Shown piece after piece: positions 1 through 7,883 of a stretch of 64,000 nucleotides of DNA. The notes beneath the pieces were generated by a model that did not search any database, was not told the DNA's origin, and was given only the letters and a program-made list of their open reading frames with translations. Source of the stretch: Nocardia vinacea NBRC 16497 (lineage in GTDB: Bacteria > Actinomycetota > Actinomycetes > Mycobacteriales > Mycobacteriaceae); the NCBI RefSeq assembly GCF_000308835.1, contig NZ_BAGN01000416.1, positions 1 through 64,000 on the forward strand. Reading direction: 5' to 3'. Numbering within the stretch: the stretch's first letter is position 1; the number at the start of each line of letters is the position of its first letter. The position numbers and the translations under genes are program-made.

Positions 1-743
1 GTCGTCACCAACAGCGCCGCGGCGCCGTCGGAGATCTGCGACGAGTTACCGGCATGGATGACGCCATCGGCCTGGAAGGCGGGTTTCAGCCCGGCCAGTT
101 TCTCGACCGTGCTGCCGGGCCGGATGCCCTCGTCGGCGATCACCGTCCCGGAATCGGTTGCGACGGTGACGATCTGCTCCTCGAACGCGCCGCGGTCCTG
201 AGCGGCGGCGGCCCGCTCGTGCGACAGCACCGAGAACTCATCGAGCCGGGTGCGGTCGAAACCCCATTTCTGCGCGATCAATTCGGCGGAGATGCCCTGG
301 TTGAACGCGAAATTATCGTAGCGGGCAAGAGCTTTCGGGCCATAGGGCATGCCGTCGGCGCGCGCGGAACCCAGCGGCACCCGGCTCATCACCTCGACAC
401 CGCCCGCGACCACGACCTCCTGCGCACCGGATGCCACCGCCTGCGCGGCGAAGTCCAGGGCCTGCTGGCTGGATCCGCAGGCCCGATTCACCGTGGTGCC
501 CGGAATGGTTTCCGGCCAGCCCGCGGCGAGCACCGCGTAGCGCCCGATATTGCTGGACTGGTCGCCGACCTGGGAGACACAACCCCAGATGACGTCGTCG
601 ATGACCGCCGGGTCGATGCCCGTGCGGCCCGCCAGCGCATTGAGCACGATCGCCGACAGATCGGCGGGATGCGTACCCGACAGTCCCCCATTGCGTTTGC
701 CGATCGCGGTCCGCACCGCTCCGGCGATGACTACCTCACGCAT
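1..743 (-). CDS. Thiolase (acetyl-CoA acetyltransferase family), 3' end cut by window edge
   Basis: This is the N-terminal 247 codons of a thiolase; the rest runs off the left edge. It should catalyse CoA-dependent cleavage of 3-ketoacyl-CoA at the end of a beta-oxidation round. The start is ATG at 743 (MREVVIAGAVRTAIG), and the acyl-accepting cysteine is visible at residue 89 in NRACGSS, the canonical position. The start codon overlaps the stop of the upstream enoyl-CoA hydratase by 8 nt, so the gene is the last visible one of the five-gene run beginning at 5102. The C-terminal His and second Cys cannot be checked because they lie outside the window. Confidence 0.93.
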   Translation of the reverse strand, partial: MREVVIAGAVRTAIGKRNGGLSGTHPADLSAIVLNALAGRTGIDPAVIDDVIWGCVSQVGDQSSNIGRYAVLAAGWPETIPGTTVNRACGSSQQALDFAAQAVASGAQEVVVAGGVEVMSRVPLGSARADGMPYGPKALARYDNFAFNQGISAELIAQKWGFDRTRLDEFSVLSHERAAAAQDRGAFEEQIVTVATDSGTVIADEGIRPGSTVEKLAGLKPAFQADGVIHAGNSSQISDGAAALLVT

Positions 744-1569
744 CTGCTGTACTCCCCTGTTCGGACCGGTCCGCGTCGCGGACCGGTGGTCTGTGCACGG
801 TCCAGCGACCGTCGAACTGCGGTTCTCGTTTCTCGGCGAAAGCCGCGAATGCCTCCGGGGCGTCCGAGGTGGCGAAATTGAGGCCCTGCGCGGCGGCCTC
901 GCCGGCGAGTGCTTCGCGCAAGGTGTGGTCAACGCCCGCGTTGAGCAGTGCCTTCGTCTGCGCCAGCGCCACCGGCGGACCTGCCGCCAGCCGCGCGCCG
1001 AGATCGGTGACGTAGGCGTCGATTTCGTCTGCGGGAACCACCCAGGTCACCAGGTTCAGTTCCCGCGCCTGTTCGGCGTCGATCATCTCGCCCAGCAATG
1101 CCAACCGCTTGGCCTGTTGCAGCCCGACCAGTTTCGGTAGCAGCCACGAGCCGCCCAGATCCAGCGAAAGGCCGCGGCGGGTGAAGATCTGCGAGAAGCG
1201 GGATTCGGGCGTGGCGACCACCAGATCGCAGCCGAGCGCCAGATTCCATCCGGCGCCGACGGCAACGCCGCTGACCTTGGCGACCGTCGGCATCGGTAGT
1301 TCGTGCAGTAACAACGCCACATCGGTCAATGCCCGCATGCGATAGATCGGATGCCCGTTATCGGGCACCGAGATGTCGGCGCCGGAACAGAACGCGCCAC
1401 CGGCTCCGGTGAGCACCAGTGCTCGCACGGTGCGATCGGCCGCGGCGGCCCGCAGCGCATCCGCCAGCGCCTGCCACAGTTCGGCATCGATCGCGTTCTT
1501 GCGATGTGGCCGATTCAGGGTCAGAATTCGTACGCCGTCACGATCCTCGGTCAGCAGCGAACTCAGCAT
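736..1569 (-). CDS. Enoyl-CoA hydratase/isomerase family protein
   Basis: The 277-residue crotonase-fold protein is expected to hydrate or isomerise an enoyl-CoA. The N-terminal strand ILTLNRPHRKNAID, the oxyanion segment AFCSGADIS and the second oxyanion segment GVAVGAGWNLALGCDLV are all present. I chose the ATG at 1569 because it lies at the start of homology and forms an ATGCTGA-type overlap with the stop of the CoA-transferase; the longer open frame upstream has no crotonase features. The C-terminal tail (DGRWTVHRPPVRDADRSEQ) is longer than usual and of unknown use. It lies in the same operon as the thiolase, SDR and acyl-CoA dehydrogenase. Confidence 0.92.
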   Translation of the reverse strand: MLSSLLTEDRDGVRILTLNRPHRKNAIDAELWQALADALRAAAADRTVRALVLTGAGGAFCSGADISVPDNGHPIYRMRALTDVALLLHELPMPTVAKVSGVAVGAGWNLALGCDLVVATPESRFSQIFTRRGLSLDLGGSWLLPKLVGLQQAKRLALLGEMIDAEQARELNLVTWVVPADEIDAYVTDLGARLAAGPPVALAQTKALLNAGVDHTLREALAGEAAAQGLNFATSDAPEAFAAFAEKREPQFDGRWTVHRPPVRDADRSEQGSTADA

Positions 1570-2804
1570 GCCCGCTCCGCGGGTTGCCGGTATGCCGGAC
1601 CGATTGCGCGCGCCGCGCGGAGTTCGGCGATTTCCGCACCGTCGCAGCCGATTTCGGATAACACGGCGTCGGTATGCTCGCCCAGTCCCGGGACTGCGCC
1701 CATGGGCGGATCGAATCCGTCGACAATGGCCGGTGGCAGCAGCGACGGGATCGGGCCGGATGGGGTGTCGATGCTGCGCCAGCGATCGCGGGCCGACAGC
1801 TGCGGGTGGGCGATGACCTCGCTGGGCAGATTGTAGCGCGAGTTGCCGATTCCGGCGGCGTCCGCGAGTTCCTGAATCCGCGCGAGATCGTGTCGGGCGC
1901 ACCAGGATCCGATGGCCTCGTCGAGGATGTCGCGCCGCTTACAGCGGTCCGGATTGGTGCGCAGGCCCTCGTCGTCGGCCAGGTCGGGACGGTCGATGAT
2001 GTCGCGGGCCAGCCGCTGCCATTCCCGATCGTTGGTGGTGCCGATCACCACGGTCTGTCCGTCCGCGGTGCGGTAGGCGCCATAGGGCGCGACGGCCGCC
2101 GAGCTCATGCCCAGCGGTTGCATATCGATTCCGGAGTGCCTGGCGTAGGTGAGGTGATAGCCCATCACATCGGCCATGGTGTCGAACAGGCTGACCGCGA
2201 TCGTCGCGCCCGCATCGGATCCCCGACGCTGCCGTCCGCACAGCGACGCCAGAATCGACAGCGCCGCATACTGTCCCGTGATGACATCGGCCATCGGCGG
2301 GCCCGGTTTCGCCGGGGCATCCGGATATCCGGTGACCGCGCACACCCCCGATTCGGCCTGTACCAGCAGGTCGTAGGCGCGCTTGTGCGACAGCGGTCCG
2401 CCCGAGCCGAATCCGTCGATCGATACCGCGATGAGATCCGGGTGCCGCTCGGCCAGATCCGCCGGTGCGAGACCGAGCCGATCGGTCGCACCCGGCGCCA
2501 GATTCGATACCAGTACCTCGGCCCGATCCAGCAAGCGATGCAGAATCGCCACGCCCGCAGGTGTTTTCAGATCCAGCGTCACCGATTCCTTGCCCCGGTT
2601 GACCCAGACGAAATGCGCCGCCTGCCCCTCGACCACATCGTCGTAATACCGGGCGAAGTCGCCACCGTCCGGATTTTCGATCTTGATCACGCGGGCACCG
2701 AAATCGGCGAGTGTGCGGGTGCACATCGGCGCCGACACCGCCTGTTCCAAGGCGACGACGGTAATTCCCGCCAACGGTCCCGCTTGCGCCGTATCCGGCA
2801 TCAC
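1563..2804 (-). CDS. Family III CoA-transferase (CaiB/BaiF type)
   Basis: The 413-residue protein belongs to the CaiB/BaiF (formyl-CoA transferase) family, which moves CoA between carboxylic acids through an aspartyl-CoA thioester. The N-terminal GPLAGITVVALEQAVSAPMCTRTLADFGARVIKIE block and NRGKESVTLDLK are typical. The candidate nucleophile Asp is in AYDLLVQAESG, the usual position for the catalytic Asp. Its ATG overlaps the SDR stop (TGATG-type), which indicates translational coupling. In this operon it probably activates an acidic intermediate for beta-oxidation; the substrate cannot be read from sequence. Confidence 0.93.
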   Translation of the reverse strand: MMPDTAQAGPLAGITVVALEQAVSAPMCTRTLADFGARVIKIENPDGGDFARYYDDVVEGQAAHFVWVNRGKESVTLDLKTPAGVAILHRLLDRAEVLVSNLAPGATDRLGLAPADLAERHPDLIAVSIDGFGSGGPLSHKRAYDLLVQAESGVCAVTGYPDAPAKPGPPMADVITGQYAALSILASLCGRQRRGSDAGATIAVSLFDTMADVMGYHLTYARHSGIDMQPLGMSSAAVAPYGAYRTADGQTVVIGTTNDREWQRLARDIIDRPDLADDEGLRTNPDRCKRRDILDEAIGSWCARHDLARIQELADAAGIGNSRYNLPSEVIAHPQLSARDRWRSIDTPSGPIPSLLPPAIVDGFDPPMGAVPGLGEHTDAVLSEIGCDGAEIAELRAARAIGPAYRQPAERAC

Positions 2805-3568
2805 ATCACCATGCCGCCGTCCACCGGCAGCACCTGCCCGGTGACGAACGAGGCGGCGTCGGAGGCGAGGAAGACGAAGGCGCCGGCCACCTCCGCCGGA
2901 TCGGCCCAGCGCCGCAACGGAATTCGGTTCAGCATCTGCGCCGCGAACTTGTCGCCGGTACGAATGGTCTCGGTCATCGGCGTGGCCGCCAGCGGCGCCA
3001 GTGCGTTCACCAGGATGTTCTTGCGCGCCAATTCGCGAGCAAGGGATTTGGTGATCCCGATGATGGCGGCCTTGGCCGCGGAGTAGTTGACCTGTCCCAG
3101 CGTGCCGACGAGCCCGGCCGACGAGGTGACGTTGATGATGCGCCCGGTGCCGTCGGTCGGCAGGTACGGCAAGGCCGCCTGCGAGCAGTTGAAGGTGCCC
3201 AGCGTGTGGATCTCGAACAGTCGCCGCATCGAGTCGACACCGGTATCGGCGAACATGTGCGGATCGGTGACCCCGGCGTTGTTCACCACGATATGCAGTG
3301 TGCCGCCGGCCAATTCGGCCGCCTTGGCCGCGGCGGCGTCGGCGGCCGCCCGATCGGACACGTCGAGGGCGAAACTAGCCGCGCTACCACCGTTTCCGGT
3401 GATCTTCTCGGCGACGGCCGCGGCCGCGTCCGCATCGACGTCGGTGACCAGCACCGCCGCGCCCTGCGCGGCGAGGGCCTGTGCCACCGCTGAGCCGATG
3501 CCGCCTGCCGCGCCGGTGACCATTGCGGCCCGCCCGGTCAGCTCGAAAAGTCCGTTCTTGGCTGCCAT
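2801..3568 (-). CDS. Short-chain dehydrogenase/reductase (3-oxoacyl or 3-hydroxyacyl type)
   Basis: This is a 255-residue classical SDR. It has the NAD(P)-binding TGAAGGIG motif near residue 17, NNAG, the catalytic Ser in NVTSSAG, YSAAK (Tyr and Lys) and the C-terminal VDGG motif. The Asp after the second strand (LVTDVDAD) suggests an NAD(H) preference. I took the ATG at 3568 (MAAKNGLFELTGR) because SDR homology starts there; the longer frame to 3778 reads into the upstream intergenic space. It sits between an acyl-CoA dehydrogenase and a CoA-transferase and probably oxidises a 3-hydroxyacyl-CoA. Confidence 0.93.
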   Translation of the reverse strand: MAAKNGLFELTGRAAMVTGAAGGIGSAVAQALAAQGAAVLVTDVDADAAAAVAEKITGNGGSAASFALDVSDRAAADAAAAKAAELAGGTLHIVVNNAGVTDPHMFADTGVDSMRRLFEIHTLGTFNCSQAALPYLPTDGTGRIINVTSSAGLVGTLGQVNYSAAKAAIIGITKSLARELARKNILVNALAPLAATPMTETIRTGDKFAAQMLNRIPLRRWADPAEVAGAFVFLASDAASFVTGQVLPVDGGMVM

Positions 3569-3588
3569 TCGGTAATTTCCTGCCTCTG

Positions 3589-4755
3589 CTAATAGCTTCT
3601 GGGTAGGCCCAATGTGTGGGAGCCCAGGTAGTTCAGAATCATTTCCTGGCTGATCGGGGCGATCCGCATGACGCGGGCCTCCCGGAAATAGCGGGATACG
3701 TTGTATTCCTCGGCGTAACCCATGCCGCCATGGGTCTGCAGCGCCCGGTCGGCGGCGGTGAATCCCGCGTCGGCGCACAGATATTTGGCGGTGTTCGCCT
3801 CACGCCCGCACGATTTTCCGTTGTCGTAGAGCCAGGTCGCCTTGCGCAGCACCAATTCCGCGGCATCCAGGTGGGCCAGCGAATCGGCCAGTGGGAATTG
3901 GATGCCCTGGTTCATGCCGATCGGCCTGCCGAATACCACCCGCTCCTTGGCGTATTTCGTGGCCCGATCCAGTGCGACCCGCCCCAGCCCGAGTGCCTCG
4001 GCGGCGATCAGCATGCGCTCGGGATTCAGGCCGTCGAGCAGATAGCGGAATCCCTTGCCCTCCTCCCCTACTCGGTCCTCGACCGGGATGCGCAGACCGT
4101 CGATGAACACCTCGTTGGAGGTGACGGCATTGCGGCCCATCTTCGCGATCGGCCGGATATCGACGTGCGCGCGATCGAGGTCGGTGAGGAACAGCGTCAT
4201 GCCGTCGGTCTTCTTGGCGACCTCGTCGTAGCGCTGGGTGCGGGTCAGCAGCAGGATCTTCTCCGACTCCATCGCCTTGGAGATCCATACCTTGCGGCCG
4301 TTGACGACATAGTGGTCGCCATCGCGACGCGCGAAGGTGGTGATGTGGGTGGTGTCCAGGCCTGCACCGGGTTCGGTGACGCCGAAGCACACGTGCAGAT
4401 CACCGGTGGCGATTCGCGGCAAGGTCCGCTGTTTCAATTCCGCGGACCCGTGTACGACCACCGGATGCATGCCGAAAATCGACATGTGGATCGAGCTGGC
4501 GGCATTCATACCACCGCCCGATCGGGACACCTCCTCGGCCAGCAGCGTGGCCTCGGTGATGCCCAGCCCGTGTCCGCCGTATTCCTCCGGGATGGTGATG
4601 CCCAGCCAGCCGCCCTCGGCGATGGCGTTGTAGAACTCGGTCGGGAATTCGTGCGCCTGGTCCTTTTCCATCCAGTACTGGTCGTCGAACTTGCGGCACA
4701 GTTCGGCGACCGTGCTGCGGATCAGCTGCTGATCCTCGGTGAGTTCGAAATTCAT
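3589..4755 (-). CDS. Acyl-CoA dehydrogenase (single-subunit type)
   Basis: This 388-residue flavoprotein would introduce the 2,3-double bond in an acyl-CoA. FAD-contact motifs CFGVTEPGAG and YVVNGRKVWIS are present. The C-terminal GGMGYAEEYNVSRYFREARV block carries the expected catalytic Glu in the short-chain dehydrogenase position. Full length and an intact base suggest a homotetramer, unlike the paired dehydrogenases elsewhere in the window. The ATG at 4755 is used; a GTG nine codons upstream (4782), preceded by GAAAGGG, is an alternative. It is the second gene of the run starting at 5102. Confidence 0.94.
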   Translation of the reverse strand: MNFELTEDQQLIRSTVAELCRKFDDQYWMEKDQAHEFPTEFYNAIAEGGWLGITIPEEYGGHGLGITEATLLAEEVSRSGGGMNAASSIHMSIFGMHPVVVHGSAELKQRTLPRIATGDLHVCFGVTEPGAGLDTTHITTFARRDGDHYVVNGRKVWISKAMESEKILLLTRTQRYDEVAKKTDGMTLFLTDLDRAHVDIRPIAKMGRNAVTSNEVFIDGLRIPVEDRVGEEGKGFRYLLDGLNPERMLIAAEALGLGRVALDRATKYAKERVVFGRPIGMNQGIQFPLADSLAHLDAAELVLRKATWLYDNGKSCGREANTAKYLCADAGFTAADRALQTHGGMGYAEEYNVSRYFREARVMRIAPISQEMILNYLGSHTLGLPRSY

Positions 4756-4793
4756 GCCACCGACGTTCGTGTCGTCGCGCACCGGCAACCCTT

Positions 4794-5102
4794 TCAGTCG
4801 GAGGCAGGCAGCGCTTTGGCGGCCTTGAGGGTCATCGCGGTCCCGTTGCAGGTCAGCTCGCCGGTGCCCGAACTGGTGCACAACAGCTCGACGGTCTCCG
4901 CGGCGTCGACATAGCGTTTCCCGATCAACGTGACCGCGTCCGCCCCAGCCGATTTCCCGGGCGGGGCCGCGGCCGCGGGCACCATGGGCGCGCCACCGCA
5001 CGCGATTTCCGGCCGAGCGTCGGCGGGCGCCCGGACCACCACCACCCGCGTGCCGCATACGGTGCTGGCGAACTGTTCACCGGGACGAATCGGCGCCGTC
5101 AT
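4794..5102 (-). CDS. Conserved-looking small protein with four cysteines, unknown function
   Basis: This is a 102-residue soluble protein with no signal peptide or membrane segment. A strong Shine-Dalgarno AAAGGAG lies 7 nt before the ATG at 5102. It has two similar halves, each with a beta-rich patch and Cys residues: Cys16 and Cys35 (in IACGGAPM), then Cys75 and Cys85. I recall similar small proteins beside acyl-CoA or aromatic catabolic genes in actinobacteria but know no assigned function. It is the first gene of the minus-strand operon under the operator at 5159. A metal-binding or chaperone role is speculation. Confidence 0.75.
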   Translation of the reverse strand: MTAPIRPGEQFASTVCGTRVVVVRAPADARPEIACGGAPMVPAAAAPPGKSAGADAVTLIGKRYVDAAETVELLCTSSGTGELTCNGTAMTLKAAKALPASD

Positions 5103-5158
5103 GGTGAATCTCCTTTCCACTCGGGCTGACCTCTCCAGTCATTACGCTCTCGCAATCA

Positions 5159-5195
5159 GAAAACTATATTCTCATTCTAGGAGAATCAACATCTG
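5159..5195. promoter_or_regulatory. Proposed TetR operator, copy A (divergent promoter)
   Basis: Four alternating half-sites read GAAAAC-TAT-ATTCTC-ATTCTAG-GAGAAT-CAA-CATCTG. The inner pair ATTCTC/GAGAAT is perfect, and the left outer half is a good match to the repeated design. It lies between the divergent starts at 5102 (minus) and 5204 (plus), so one operator could control both units. Confidence 0.65.
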
Positions 5196-5203
5196 ATCGG
5201 AAG

Positions 5204-5680
5204 ATGAGCATGACCGAACAGCGACGAGCACGGGCGATCGCGATGACCGCCACCGAACGCGACGCCTTCCTGCAGAGCCAGCCGATCTGCCGGGTCGCCA
5301 CCCTCGGCCCCGGCGGACACCCACATACGAGCCCACTGTGGTTCGCCTGGGACGGCACGGCCCTGTGGCTGAACTCGCTGGTGCGCAGCCAGCGGTGGAC
5401 CGACATCACCCGCGATCCACGGATCAGCGCGATCGTCGACGACGGCGGGACCGACTTCCTGCAGCTGCGCGGCGTCGAACTGCGCGGACGCGCCGAAGTG
5501 GTCGGCGAAACGCCGCGTACCGGCACACCGGTCGAGGAGCTCACCGAACCGGAGCGGCTGTTCGCCGAGAAGTACATGGGCGGGCAGCCGTTTCGGTACG
5601 ACGGCCGCCACGGCTGGCTGCGGCTGACGCCGGAACACGTCGTCAGCTGGGATTTCGCCCGGTTACAACCCCGACGTTGA
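5204..5680 (+). CDS. PPOX-class flavin/F420-dependent oxidoreductase family protein
   Basis: The 158-residue protein has the split-barrel fold of pyridoxamine-phosphate-oxidase-like proteins. Indicators are FLQSQPICRVATLGPGGHPHTSPLWFAWDG, the LNSLVRSQRW strand and the WLRLTPEHVVSWDF C-terminus. Family members use FMN or the deazaflavin F420 to reduce diverse substrates. ATG 5204 or ATG 5210 could be the start; GGAAG at 5199 is better spaced for 5210. It is divergent from the acyl-CoA dehydrogenase operon and shares its operator. Cofactor and substrate are unknown. Confidence 0.85.
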   Translation: MSMTEQRRARAIAMTATERDAFLQSQPICRVATLGPGGHPHTSPLWFAWDGTALWLNSLVRSQRWTDITRDPRISAIVDDGGTDFLQLRGVELRGRAEVVGETPRTGTPVEELTEPERLFAEKYMGGQPFRYDGRHGWLRLTPEHVVSWDFARLQPRR

Positions 5681-5697
5681 CTATCGCATCCGTCCAT

Positions 5698-5734
5698 GGA
5701 AATCTAGTCTTCAGTTTTGGAGAATCTAATTCTC
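5698..5734. promoter_or_regulatory. Proposed TetR operator, copy B
   Basis: Half-sites read GGAAAT-CTA-GTCTTC-AGTTTTG-GAGAAT-CTA-ATTCTC. The right pair forms a perfect GAGAAT-N3-ATTCTC palindrome. It ends 17 bp before the ATG at 5752, next to the ribosome-binding site GAGAGGAGG, so repression by occlusion of the long plus-strand oxygenase operon is plausible. Confidence 0.68.
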
Positions 5735-5751
5735 ATGAGAGGAGGACAGGA

Positions 5752-6282
5752 ATGCGTCTGCCGCCGTTGCCCGCGGAGCAATGGGACGACCGGACCCGCG
5801 ACGCCTTCAAGGCGCTGCTGCCGCGCGCGATCCGCAATGCGGAAGGGGCAGGCCCCGCCATGGGACCGCTGGCCCGGCACCCGGACCTGACCGAGGCCTA
5901 TCTCGGATTCAGCGTCTACCTGCTGTTCCGGTCCACGCTGCCGCCCCGGGTGCGCGAGTTGACGATCCTGCGGGTCGCCCACCGGCGCGGCTGTGCCTAC
6001 GAGTGGGCCCATCATCTGCGGTTCGGCCAGGATGCCGGACTCACCCTCGACGAGATCGAGGCCGTCACCCGCGGTGAGGCCGCCGACGATTTCGACCGCC
6101 TCGTCCTCACCGCCGTCGACGAACTCGACGACAAATCCGAACTGTCCGACCAGACCTGGGCGGCACTTGCCGAACGACTCGATGAAAAGCAGCGCATGGA
6201 CCTGGTTTTCACGGTCGGCGGCTACATCCTGCTGGCCATCGCGCTCAACACCTTCGGCGTACAGCCCGACCCTGAAAGGTAA
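5752..6282 (+). CDS. Carboxymuconolactone decarboxylase / AhpD-like family protein
   Basis: This 176-residue all-alpha protein has the CMD core: VRELTILRVAHRRGCAYEWAHHLRFGQDAGLTLDEIEAV. Only one Cys (RRGCAYEW) is present rather than an AhpD CxxC pair, so thiol peroxidase-partner activity is unlikely; the downstream His pair remains. The start is ATG 5752 behind GAGAGGAGG. It is the first gene of the plus-strand operon that continues with the Rieske oxygenase, and a role in ring-opening or lactone chemistry is an inference from the family name only. Confidence 0.85.
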   Translation: MRLPPLPAEQWDDRTRDAFKALLPRAIRNAEGAGPAMGPLARHPDLTEAYLGFSVYLLFRSTLPPRVRELTILRVAHRRGCAYEWAHHLRFGQDAGLTLDEIEAVTRGEAADDFDRLVLTAVDELDDKSELSDQTWAALAERLDEKQRMDLVFTVGGYILLAIALNTFGVQPDPER

Positions 6283-6286
6283 TCCC

Positions 6287-7555
6287 TTGCCACACTTCAC
6301 CAAACCGACGGCGGGCAGCTGGACGGAGAACTATCCCGAGCTCGGCACCGAGATGGTCGACTTCACCGACTCGACCGATCCGCAGTTCTACAAGGACGAA
6401 CAGGAAGCCATCTTCAAGAAGAGCTGGCTCAATGTCGGCCGGGTGGAGCGGTTGCCCCGCGTCGGCAGCTATTTCACCAGGGAGCTGGCCTGCGTCAACG
6501 CCTCGATGATCATCGTCAAGGACCACGATCAGCAGGTGCGGGCCTACTACAACATCTGCAGGCACCGCGGCAACAAACTGGTCTGGGACGACTTTCCCGG
6601 CGAGGAGACCGCGGGTAGCTGCCGACAGTTCACCTGCAAATATCACGCCTGGCGCTACAGCCTCGAGGGCGAGGCCACCTTCGTCCAGCAGGAGAAGGAA
6701 TTCTTCGACCTCGACAAGAGCAAGTTCGGGCTCAAGGCCGTGCGCTGCGAGGTGTGGGAAGGCTTCATCTTCATCAACCTCGACGACGACGCCCAGCCGC
6801 TGGAGGGGTACCTCGGCGCATGGGCGAAAGGCCTGGAGGGCTACCCCTTCCATGAGATGACCGAGGTCTACAGCTACAAGGCCGAGATCGGCAGCAACTG
6901 GAAGTTGTTCATCGATGCCTTCGCCGAGTTCTACCACGCGCCGGTGCTGCATATGAAGCAGGCGGTCAAGGACGAGGCCGACAAGCTGCTCAATGTCGGC
7001 TTCGAGGCACTGCACTACGAGTGCTGGACCCCGCATTCGATGGTGTCCTCGTGGGGCGGTATGGCCCCGCCCAAGGACATCAATATGGTCAAGCCGATCG
7101 AGCGGGAGCTGCGCAGCGGCCTGTTCGGTCCGTGGGACCGACCCGATATCGATGGCCTGGATCCACTGCCGTCCGGTGTCAACCCCGCCGGCCACAAGGC
7201 CTGGGGCATCGACGAATTCGAGGTCTTCCCCAATTTCGGCATCCTCATCTGGGCACCGGGTTGGTACCTGACCTACCACTACTGGCCCACCGCGGTGAAC
7301 AAGCACATCTTCGAGGCGAATCTGTACTTCGTGCCGTCGAAGAGCGCGCGGGAACGTCTCGGCAAGGAACTGGCGGCGGTCACTTTCAAGGAATACGCGC
7401 TGCAGGACGCCAACACCCTCGAAGCGACGCAGACCATGCTCGAGACCGGTGTGATCACCGAATTCCCGCTCAACGACCAGGAAGTGCTGCTGCGCCACCT
7501 GCACCTCACCGTTCAGAAGATCGTCAAGGAGTACCGCGATGCCCGAAACAACTGA
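6287..7555 (+). CDS. Rieske non-haem iron oxygenase, alpha-subunit type
   Basis: This 422-residue oxygenase would use electrons from a reductase to hydroxylate or cleave a substrate. The Rieske cluster ligands are Cys-x-His in NICRHRGN and Cys-x2-His in CKYHAWRYS. The mononuclear iron site is in LFIDAFAEFYHAPVLHMKQ (His-x4-His). No ATG fits, so I use TTG at 6287 (encoding M-PHFTKPTAGSW), which has GAAAGG 7 nt upstream and follows the CMD stop by 4 nt. The probable electron donor is the KshB-like reductase at 30260-31312, under the same type of operator. Confidence 0.93.
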   Translation: MPHFTKPTAGSWTENYPELGTEMVDFTDSTDPQFYKDEQEAIFKKSWLNVGRVERLPRVGSYFTRELACVNASMIIVKDHDQQVRAYYNICRHRGNKLVWDDFPGEETAGSCRQFTCKYHAWRYSLEGEATFVQQEKEFFDLDKSKFGLKAVRCEVWEGFIFINLDDDAQPLEGYLGAWAKGLEGYPFHEMTEVYSYKAEIGSNWKLFIDAFAEFYHAPVLHMKQAVKDEADKLLNVGFEALHYECWTPHSMVSSWGGMAPPKDINMVKPIERELRSGLFGPWDRPDIDGLDPLPSGVNPAGHKAWGIDEFEVFPNFGILIWAPGWYLTYHYWPTAVNKHIFEANLYFVPSKSARERLGKELAAVTFKEYALQDANTLEATQTMLETGVITEFPLNDQEVLLRHLHLTVQKIVKEYRDARNN

Positions 7556-7880
7556 GAAGGCGCTGCCCGCCGAATTCGCCGACCTGGACCGGTTTTCGGA
7601 CTGGATCCTGGCCACCGAGCCCGAGCGCTACGCCAAGCGGCTGGCCTCCCCGATGGAGGAGATGCAGGACCTCTACGACACCGTTTTCCCGCGCCTGCAG
7701 GCGGCGCTGGACTACTGCGACAAGTTCGAGTGGTCCGAGCTGCCCGATGACGCCCGGCACCTGTTCCACCTGCTGCAGTCGTTGGTGATGGTGTCGTTCC
7801 CGATCGAGGTGTGGAAGCAGCCGCGGGTGCCCGACTCCGGCGCCGCCTACCTCGACGTGATCAAGGAGCCGGTGGTCTAA
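7539..7880 (+). CDS. Small acidic protein overlapping the Rieske oxygenase, possible partner
   Basis: This 113-residue protein starts at ATG 7539 behind AAGGAG and overlaps the oxygenase by 17 nt, a sign of coupled translation. It is predicted alpha-helical and soluble (EEMQDLYDTVFPRLQAALDYCDKF, DDARHLFHLLQSLVMVSF). It lacks the beta-subunit fold of NTF2-like dioxygenase small subunits, and I do not recognise the family. Tight coupling suggests a subunit or maturation factor of the oxygenase; this is inference from position. Confidence 0.75.
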   Translation: MPETTEKALPAEFADLDRFSDWILATEPERYAKRLASPMEEMQDLYDTVFPRLQAALDYCDKFEWSELPDDARHLFHLLQSLVMVSFPIEVWKQPRVPDSGAAYLDVIKEPVV

Positions 7881-7883
7881 CCC

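Noticed and set aside
1674..3086. 470-codon plus-strand open frame
   Set aside because: It is a mirror frame of the CoA-transferase and SDR genes on the other strand, with Arg/His-rich composition and no domain.
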